Assembly (NCBI GenBank): GCA_002104895.1
Contig: MCFG01000351.1
Span: 1-45,000 of the forward strand
From: Anaeromyces robustus
Lineage: Eukaryota > Neocallimastigomycota > Neocallimastigomycetes > Neocallimastigales > Neocallimastigaceae
DNA: 45,000 nucleotides
Direction of reading: 5' to 3'
Shown one piece after another: positions 34,266 through 45,000 of this stretch. The notes beneath the pieces were generated by a model. The model worked only from the letters and a program-made list of their open reading frames with translations. It ran no database searches and was not told where the DNA came from. Positions within the stretch are counted from its first letter, which is position 1; the number at the start of each line of letters is the position of its first letter. The position numbers were made by a program, and so were the translations under genes.

Positions 34266-35388
34266 ATGGCATTACCAAAATATGTACAACAAAATGTATT
34301 TACACCTGCTGAAATTGAATTTATTTCAGAATATGAACAAATTACAATATTACCATTACAACGTATGGAAACATTAACATTATTAGAAGTAAATATTCTA
34401 ATATTTATCTTATGAAACTTTTTAAAAATAATTAAATTTAATACATTAATATAAAAATATTTAAATAATTCAAATTAATTTTATAAATAGGGAACATATG
34501 GTCCATTCAGACCACCAATAACAATTAAAGTAAATTAAAATTCAAGATAATATAATTCTTTTTAAAAACATATACTAAAACATAGAAACATTTAATATTA
34601 AAATATATATTTTAATATTATTAAATAAATTTATTCAAAAAACAGGTACCGTTATGGTTAGCAGTAACATTAAAGAAAAAGCATAAATGCTCAATACAAC
34701 CTCCAAAATGGCTTAATATAGGTATAATATGAGTAAACATTTTTTTTTAATTGTATTTTTTTTTTTTACAAATATTAGTTATATTTATTTTTATTATTGT
34801 TATATTATATTGAAGATACATTAAAAAAAAAGAAACAAAAAGAAGAATCATTAGAAACATTTAGTGATTTACCATATCATTATTTAGAGATTTCAACAAT
34901 ATTATTAGATTGGTAAATATTAAATATTTTTATAATCGATAATGAATTATTTAATTTAAATATTCACATATATTTATATTAAATATGGAACTTATTAAAA
35001 ATTAAATTTTTGGATTATTCTTTATTTTAATTAGTGCATCTGATGATATTCCATATTCAGATGAAATAAAAATTCTTCTTAAAGATATTCAGGAAATAAG
35101 GAAAAGAAAAACAAAAAGTGGTTTAGATTTAATTAATTCAAACAATATTCAGGTAATAAAGTATTTATAAATTTGATTGAATTTATTTACATATAATCAT
35201 TAAATATTTTTTTACCCCATAATTATTAAATATAGCTTGATAATTTAGGATTAATGGAAATAAACGAAATTAGACCATTTTTCTCAAAAGCATTTAATGA
35301 TATGAGAAAATTAGAAGAAGTTTTACCTAATTCACAAGATTCACAAACAACACAATCATTCAATACGTCAAGAAATTCTGCGTATTAA
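34266..35388 (+). CDS. PSF2: GINS complex subunit PSF2
   Basis: Psf2 is one of four GINS subunits of the CMG replicative helicase (Cdc45-MCM-GINS). Six exons: 34266-34388, 34491-34529 (39-nt microexon), 34646-34721, 34816-34912, 35035-35152 and 35236-35388, giving 201 aa (human: 185). It opens [20 protein letters not shown], matching the family's start. GTYGPFRPP then [20 protein letters not shown] and WLN are the conserved core. [20 protein letters not shown] and DDIP match the family's LP-HYxEIS...DCASDDI. The Ser/Gln/Thr-rich tail past 175 is not conserved, and its last codons lie in a tandem repeat that continues downstream. POLA1, another replication protein, is 5.5 kb away. Confidence 0.95.
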
Positions 35389-35520
35389 TATTCAATTTTT
35401 TATAATCAACACAATCTTTCAATACGTCAAGAAATTCTGCGTATTAATAATCAATTTTTTTATAATCAACACAATCATTCAATACGTCAAGAAATTCTGC
35501 GTATTAATAATCAATTCTTT
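35341..35520. repeat. Three tandem copies of about 60 bp spanning the PSF2 stop codon
   Basis: Copies begin near 35341, 35401 and 35461 with period 59-60. Each contains AATACGTCAAGAAATTCTGC (35362, 35421, 35481) and GTATTAA, so the last codons and the TAA appear three times. Copy 1 is in frame and ends PSF2; copies 2 and 3 are 3' flank. Confidence 0.95.
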
Positions 35521-35542
35521 ATAATTTTATAAATCAATAACT

Positions 35543-35657
35543 ATTTAAATATTATGAAATCTTTATTGAATACCAAATTATCTATTATTTAATCATTTAA
35601 TAATTCAACAATTATTTAAATATTATGAAATCTTTAATGAATACCAAATTATCTATT
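35543..35657. repeat. Tandem duplication, about 44 bp at offset 71
   Basis: 35543-35586 and 35614-35657 are near identical (one T/A difference seen), each with ATTATGAAATC and GAATACCAAATTATC. It follows directly after the PSF2 3'-end triplication. Confidence 0.9.
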
Positions 35658-36004
35658 TATTTATTCAAACATTTAAATTCTAATTACTTTTACCACGAAA
35701 TAATAAATAAATATAATATAATAAAAACAATGCTTATATCTTCAAATAAAATTCTTTTTTTTTTTTTTTTTTTTTAATATTAATAAAGTTTTTTTTTTTT
35801 TTTTTTTTTTTAGTTTATTAACTCATATTATCATAAATGCATATGTAAAGTAATATATATTTATATATTTAAATATTACTTTATATATTTTATCAATTAT
35901 CATTATTATTATTAGTATATTTATTATTATTTTATTATTCTTATTTTTATTTTATTCTCTTTCTTATTCCTCATATTATTATTTAAACATAAATATTTTA
36001 TTTT
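35658..36004. other. Convergent 3' spacer (PSF2 / RPAP2)
   Basis: Poly-T tracts at 35755-35776 and 35791-35811, then ATT-rich DNA up to the RPAP2 stop. No gene seen. Confidence 0.6.
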
Positions 36005-39363
<3,359 letters not shown>

Positions 39364-40473
39364 TTTGTACAATTTTATATTAATAAAGTAACTTATTAAA
39401 AAAAATATTTAAAAATAAATACGTATTTTATAATTATGATAATATATCTGATATATTATTCAAATATTTAAGTTATTGAATGAAATATTATTAAATTATT
39501 TTCACTTTTTAAAATATACAAGATTTTTTAAAAACTATTATTATTTATAAAAAAAAATAATAATTTAGGTAAAGAAACATATATATTTATAAATAATGAA
39601 TAAGTTAAAAAATAAAATTATAATAAAAATTAATATAATTTTTTTATAATTGTAATTTATCTACATAATAATTTACTAGTAAGAAGTTTAAAAAAATTAT
39701 CAATTATTACAAAGTAGTTATATATTGTACTACCTCATATATTTTCAACTTTTTTAAATTATAATAACATTAATAAATATTAAAAATTCTATTAACTATA
39801 TTAATAATATTAATTAATAAATTATTAACAAATAAAAATATTCATATTATAAAATTATGATATATAAATTTGTCAATTGCATTACATTCTATTTTATTAT
39901 ATAATAAGAGCAATAAATAGAAAAAAAAAAAAAAAAAAAAAAAAAATGAAAAGTAGAAAGAAAAAATATATAAATTAAATTTTAAAAAATTTCTATTTCT
40001 TTGTATAGTTATATCAAATTAAAAAACTATATTAGTAATGAATTTGTATTAATTGTGATTGGTTAAAATTTATTTTATCGAAACTTCAAATATATATTTT
40101 AAAAAAAAAATTAGAGTGTTAAAAAAGAAGTAAAAAGAAAAGAAGAAAAGAAATATATAATAAATAGAAATAAGAAAAAATAAATGAATTTATAATTTAA
40201 AATTATTTATTTATTTATTTTTTTTTTAAAATTCATATATATATTATTAAATAAAACAGGAAATACATATTATATTAAAAAGTAAATTTTTAACTAAGTA
40301 AATTTATTAAAAAAATTAATATTATAAGATTGTCAAAAGAAATTATAATTACAAAATAATTTTTTTTAATAAAATATATAATTTAGATATTTCCTTCGTT
40401 CTATTTTAATATAAATTAATTAATTTTTATATGTATATATATATAAAAGAAAAAAGAATAATAAGTATCAAAT
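39364..40473. promoter_or_regulatory. Divergent intergenic region (RPAP2 / AIM24)
   Basis: About 1.1 kb between divergent starts. A poly-A run of about 27 nt lies at 39919-39946. Purine-rich sequence (AAAAGAAGTAAAAAGAAAAG) lies at about 40121-40160, upstream of the AIM24 gene. No gene seen and no motif assigned. Confidence 0.5.
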
Positions 40474-43400
40474 ATGCTAAGTAAAATATCTATTATAAAT
40501 ACAGAAACAAATAAATTATTAATACTTAATTCTTCACATTTTTCGAGTAAATTATTTTCAACTGTATCTTCAAAAGGAAAACCAACATGGCGAATAACAT
40601 ATAATGAAGAAGAAGAGAAAGATTCTGAAAATAATGAAATTTCAACTCAAAAAAGTTTTGGAAATATTAATATAAATAATGTTTCTCCAACAAAAAAAGA
40701 AAATATATTTAATTCAAAAAAAGTTGAAAATAAAATAAATGAATCTTCAGTTAATCAAATTTCAAAAGATAGAAAAAAAATTATTAATAATAAAATTGAA
40801 AAAATTACTAATTATAATAATCCTGATTTTGAAATTATTAAATCTACTAACTCAGGTAAAATTATAGAAAATATAATCGAAATTACAATAATTATAATTA
40901 TTTTCTTTAATCATTATCATTTAAATTATTGCTTTTATTTTACAAATAATTAAATTAAATTCTTTGCTTGATAATATTTAGAATCTGTATTGTTTGCAAA
41001 GTTGAATCAAAACTCTTTATTTTATGCTAAATATGGAACTGTTGTAGGTTTGTCTTCAAAAGTAAAAATTGAATTATCTTATGAAGACAATACCGAAGAA
41101 GTATTAAAAGGTGGAAATGGAAGTGGTTTATTTGCTTTTGAAAAGGTAAATATTAAAAAATTTTTATTACTATAAATTGTTCAATAAATTTTGTTTTCTC
41201 ATTTTTATAAATATATAATATGTAGGTATGGACAGAAGATAAACCAGGTCAAGTTATACTTGTACCTGTCAACGGTGATTTAATGTTAATTAATATTAAA
41301 AAAAATAAAGAATATATAGTTAAAGGAAAAGCATTATTTAGTGCAGTTTCAAGCATATCAGTTAAAGATTATTTTCATGATAATCATGTAAGTAAATATT
41401 AATATTTAAAACAATATATATTCCAATGAATTAACAAATATTAATAACAATGTATTAAAATATAATAATAAATGAATAATTAATGATTAAAAAGAAATTT
41501 GAAGGTGTAAAGTATTTCATTGTTAAAGGAAAGGGTAATATTGCTATAGAAGGAGAAGGTGGTGTATTAGAAATAACATTAAATGAAGATGAGCAATTTT
41601 TAGTAAAACCAAGGTATATTATTATAATTTATATTTTAAATATTTAATATTAATATATTATTTTCAATTTGTAATGAAATATGAAAAATGAAATATTAAA
41701 GTATTTAATATAAAAAATATTTATGTTTAAAATTTTCTATATATGTAGTACACTATTAGCATTTGAATCCCAAATGTCAGTTAAACCTGTATTATCATCA
41801 GCATGTTCGGAAGAGATTGATGATGAAATTTTGGAAAAACAAAGTAATGATGATTCTTCATTCTGGAAGAAGGCTAAAGGAATGATAGGTAGAGCTAAAA
41901 TATATATTTCTGGAGATCAACTCTTTTATAGACTAAAAGGACCAGGAAAATTCTATATATCAACTAGAATTCCATCTTTATCTGGATTACAATCATTTAA
42001 ATTGAATAATAAAGAAAAAAATAAGAATAAAAGTATCCAAAAAAGAAATTATAGTACAAATTCTAGACAACAATTATTAGATGATTATGAACCAGAATTA
42101 GAAAATGAAATTTCTTCATTACAAAAAAAATTAATGGAAAAAACATTAAAAAAACAAATTAATAAAAAACTTAAAAAAAAAGAAAATAAAAAAAGAAATA
42201 TTTCAAAAAATCAATCAAGTGATCGATACCCCCAATATTCAAATATGAATAATAATAATAATAATAATAATAATAGAAATAAAATAATAACTGAAGAAGA
42301 AGAGGATGATATTGGAAACTTTGTTTCTTCAAATCAAAATATTATTGATGAGAAAGCAGTTCTTTATAAGAAGTCAGATAAAGTAAAAACTCCAAATCTT
42401 GCAATGTTTTTCACATCAAGAAAAAGTAGTGAAGAAGAAAATATTGAAAAGCCACTAATTATTACTCCACAAAAAAGTTCAATTGATGTTTATTTAGATG
42501 AAGATATTGGTGAGGCTCTTATTCAAGAAAATAAAAAGCATAAAAATAATAAATTCTCATTAAGTTCACATCAAAATCAAAATTTGAAATCAATATTAGA
42601 AAGTGAAAAAAAAGAAAATAAAGATAGAAGTATTAATAGTATGTTAGAAAAACGTACAGCTGAAATTAAAGCTGAAAAAAGAAGGAAAAGGCAGCAAGAA
42701 CTTAATCCAAATAGAAATTTAGATATAAATGATAATGAAGAAAATATAATAGAAGATGTGGAAGATGTGGAAGAAGATATAGATGATGTAGATGATGTTG
42801 AAGAAGATGTAGATGATATAGAAGATGTAGATGATGTAGAAGATGTAGAAGATGTAGAAGATGTAGATGATATAGAAGAAGATGTAGAAGATGTAGAAGA
42901 TGTAGATGATATAGAAGATGTAGAAAATGTGGAAGATATAGAAGATATAGAAGAAGATGTAGAAGATGTAGAAGATGTAGATGATATAGAAGGTGTAGAA
43001 GATGTAGATGAAGATATAAATATCAATGATGATGATGATAATGAAGAAATTAATGATGATGAAAATGTTAATGATGAAATTGATGATAATGAATTAATAG
43101 AAGATGGAAATGAAAATAATGATTATGATAATGATGATATTATAGAAGAAGAAGAAATAATAAATAATAATGAAATAGGTAAAGGTGTTAAAATAAATAA
43201 TAATAATATTAAACCAAAAAGTTTATTTAAAAAAAAGCCCAGTATTAAAAAGAATAAGAATAGTAAAAATAAGAAAATATCCAAAAAAGAAAAAGTAAAA
43301 TTAATTAAACCTGAAGAATCAACTGTAAAAAAAACTTGGACAATGAAGGAAAACATTAAAGATAATAAGTTTTTTAATTTCGATGATAAAGATGCATTAA

Positions 43401-43582
43401 ATTATTCTTCTTCTACAATTTCATCAAAAAATTCTTCATCAGATGAATTATTTAATTCGTCATTAAAAAAGAAAATTAACAAGAAAAAATTAAAAAAATC
43501 GTCAAAACTTTCAAAACAATCCCAATTATCATCTTTAAAAAATACATCAAAAAAAAATTATAATAAAAGAAATAGAAAATAA
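40474..43582 (+). CDS. AIM24: AIM24-domain protein with a large charged C-terminal extension
   Basis: AIM24 is a beta-rich (TRAP-like fold) protein; the yeast member is in the mitochondrial inner membrane and supports MICOS. Five exons: 40474-40855, 40982-41145, 41226-41387, 41495-41613 and 41749-43582, giving 886 aa. N terminus MLSKISIINTETNKLLIL plus Ser/Lys residues could be an organelle presequence. The AIM24 domain spans about 128-340: ESVLFAKLNQNSLFYAKYGT, GGNGSGLFAFEKVWTEDKPG, QVILVPVNGD, FIVKGKGNIAIEGEGGVLEI and FYRLKGPGKFYISTR. Past 345 all sequence is low-complexity: Lys-rich, then Glu/Asp/Val triplets (about 611-700) encoded by GAAGATGTAGAT units, then Asn/Asp, then Ser/Lys. Family members usually end soon after the domain. 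More charged coding-like sequence follows the stop in shifted frames. The domain call is firm; the tail's role is unknown. Confidence 0.85.
42752..43020 (+). repeat. Coding minisatellite: (GAA/GAT)-GAT-GTA units
   Basis: Tandem 9-nt and variant units encode an (E/D)-D-(V/I) repeat with occasional extra E, about 30 repeats, inside the AIM24 C-terminal extension. The antisense frame is an open Ser/Thr run and is not a gene. Confidence 0.92.
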
Positions 43583-43878
43583 AACAAAATCAAAAATTAA
43601 AAAAAAAAAAAAGAAAAAGAAAAAGAAAAATATAAAAAATATTAATCGTACATCAGTTACATTATCTTCTTAAGTATCTCTTAAAAAAAAAAAAAAAAAC
43701 AAATTCAAAATCCTCTTAAGAAAATGATGATTTTAATGAAGATATCATTGAAAATAATTAAATTAATTATGATGAAGAAATAATTGAAAATGATGACGAT
43801 AATGAATATATTGATGAAACAAATAATGAATATATTCAAGATGAGAATGATGGAAACGATGATAATAATGATGAATAA
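43583..43878 (+). pseudogene. Decayed C-terminal coding remnant after the AIM24 stop
   Basis: Past the TAA at 43580-43582, coding-like segments appear in other frames, separated by A runs. At 43626-43673 a frame reads INRTSVTLSS before a TAA. From about 43699 a third frame carries NDDFNEDIIENN, a TAA, then NYDEEIIENDDDNEYIDETN and ends DDNNDE-TAA at 43876. The composition matches the acidic and Ser/Lys tail upstream. It could be an old tail cut off by frameshifts in homopolymers, or a partial duplication of it. Confidence 0.55.
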
Positions 43879-44193
43879 AAAATTTTTTTCTTTAATATAT
43901 AGATAAATAGACATTAGAATTATTATCAATAGAAGTTTAAATGTATTAAATATTATAAAATATTTAATAGTTATAATAGAAATAAATAAAAAAATATATA
44001 TATATATTTTTTCAATATCAAAATATGATAATTTTATTATAATTATAAAGAATAAAAATTGCAACAATAAATAAATAATTAATATTAATATATTAAAAAA
44101 AAAAAAAATAATAAATGAATAAAAAAAAAATAAAAAAATAATAATAAAAAAAAAATAATAAAAGAGTATATATAAATATATATATATATAAAT

Positions 44194-44340
44194 AATTAAT
44201 ATTAATAATTAATAATTAATAATAATAATAATAATTAATAATAATAATAATAATTAATAATAATAATAATAATTAATAATAATAATAATTAATAATAATA
44301 ATAATAATTAATAATTAATAATAATAATAATAAATAATAA
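44194..44340. repeat. AAT / AATTAAT compound array
   Basis: Runs of 4-6 AAT triplets separated by AATTAATAAT steps, repeated about eight times. This gives a higher-order pattern with a period of roughly 18-20 bp. Confidence 0.8.
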
Positions 44341-44632
44341 AATAAAAATAAAAAATAAAAAATTAATTAAAATTGAAAATAAAAAATTAAAAAAATAAAA
44401 TAATAAAAATAAATAATACAAATAAAATAACAAAAAGAGTATTTAATTGATAAAATAAATAGTTTTAAAATATGCTTTATATTATAATAGTTAGTATTAT
44501 TTATAAAAATTATTATTTTTATCAAATATACAATCATATATATATATTTTTTATGTTAATTTTTTATTAAATAAATAATTTGAGTAGTTATATTTGATTA
44601 ATTTAAATGGAATATTTTTAATAAATAACTTT

Positions 44633-44942
44633 TTGATATATTAATTATAACATTGTAATCATTAAAAAATTATTTTTAATGAATACTTTTTAATAAATAA
44701 CTTATTTTTGATATATTAATTATAATATTGTAATCATTAAAACAATTACTATTAATGAACGCTTTTATTTTAATAAATAACTTTTTTTTTTTTTTTTTTT
44801 TTTTTGATATATTAATTATAATATTGTAATCATTAAAACAATTACTATTAATGAACGCTTTTATTTTAATAAATAATTTTTTTTTTTGATATATTAATTA
44901 TAATAGTGTAATTATTAAAAAAATTTATTTTTAATGAAGTAT
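44633..44942. repeat. Four tandem copies of a 75-96 bp non-microsatellite unit
   Basis: Copies start at 44633, 44708, 44804 and 44886, each opening TTGATATATTAATTATAA then a TGTAATCATTAAA core and TTTAATGAA. Copies 2 and 3 are nearly identical through ACGCTTTTATTTTAATAA. The length difference comes mainly from a poly-T run (about 25 nt) between copies 2 and 3. Copy 4 is the most diverged. Confidence 0.9.
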
Positions 44943-45000
44943 ATTCATTTTATACTGATGAATAAGAATTTTCTTTATTATATTCATTATAAAATTCTTT

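Larger units (their letters stand above)
43879..45000. other. Gene-free right end, repeat-rich
   Basis: A/T-only DNA with AAT/ATTAAT tracts (about 44194-44340) and a family of tandem units at 44633-44942. The hydrophobic Ile/Phe open frame on the minus strand here is a compositional artefact. Confidence 0.65.

Noticed and set aside
42577-43026. Antisense Ser/Thr-rich open frame opposite the AIM24 repeat
   Set aside because: It is the mirror of the GAAGATGTA repeat; long antisense openness follows from the unit and has no independent support.
43583-43878. TAA read as glutamine (ciliate-type code), because TAA interrupts otherwise coding-like sequence
   Set aside because: TAA ends 11 of the 12 genes at family-typical lengths where a family is known, and CAA is used freely for Gln, so the standard code holds and the TAAs here are real stops in decayed sequence.
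43705-44067. Minus-strand 120-aa membrane-like frame
   Set aside because: Almost only Ile/Phe/Leu/Tyr codons from A/T sequence, overlapping the AIM24 remnant; no start context or family.

Overview
This is a nuclear eukaryotic window. It is extremely AT-rich, with introns and intergenic DNA made almost only of A/T, short-unit microsatellites and homopolymers. It carries 12 protein genes, and I traced 77 short introns across them, mostly about 60-150 nt with GTAAGT/GTAAAT/GTAATT-type donors and TAG/AAG acceptors. The best guess is an early-diverging fungus, with anaerobic gut fungi (Neocallimastigomycota) the leading candidate. The reasons are the extreme AT bias, Asn/Lys-rich low-complexity inserts, many small introns, a Ty1/copia relic, and a gene set (SMG9, RPAP2/Rtr1, Trm5, AIM24, PCID2, LENG8, MEMO) that is conserved across opisthokonts. 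This is inference: no rRNA or other marker gene is present. The standard code is used: TAA ends 11 genes and TGA ends one, at family-typical lengths where a family is known.

Layout. 0-10 kb, all on the minus strand: an unrecognised coiled-coil membrane protein (96-1746), a MEMO-family protein (3794-5734) and a LENG8/Thp3-like SAC3-family protein (6557-9856). 10-21 kb: an NADP-type non-phosphorylating glyceraldehyde-3-phosphate dehydrogenase-like ALDH (10914-13257, +), PCID2/Thp1/Csn12-like (13942-15967, -), an unrecognised Lys/Gln-rich coiled-coil protein (17373-18374, +) and SMG9 (18984-20459, -). 21-29 kb: the 24-exon DNA polymerase alpha catalytic subunit (21254-28793, -). 29-36 kb: TRM5 (29718-32385, +), a decayed Ty1/copia fragment (about 32755-33395, -) and GINS subunit PSF2 (34266-35388, +). 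36-45 kb: RPAP2/Rtr1 (36005-39363, -), an AIM24-domain protein with a giant acidic/basic C-terminal extension (40474-43582, +), then repeat-rich DNA to the end.

How the genes relate. Five products act on RNA polymerase II output or RNA: LENG8-like, PCID2-like, SMG9 (nonsense-mediated decay), RPAP2 (CTD phosphatase) and TRM5 (tRNA m1G37). Two act in replication initiation and priming (POLA1, PSF2). The most notable pairing is LENG8-like plus PCID2-like, which belong to families that form one PCI-domain complex (Thp3-Csn12 in yeast). Genes are mostly in divergent or convergent pairs with 0.6-1.9 kb spacers, except for tandem minus-strand runs at the left end and SMG9-POLA1. I see no CRISPR, prokaryotic operon, tRNA or rRNA. 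I do not see a clear new multi-gene system. The oddest features are repeat-driven: a triplicated 3' coding end of PSF2, a (AAT)n tract of about 0.4 kb inside an RPAP2 intron, and coding-like sequence past the AIM24 stop in shifted frames.
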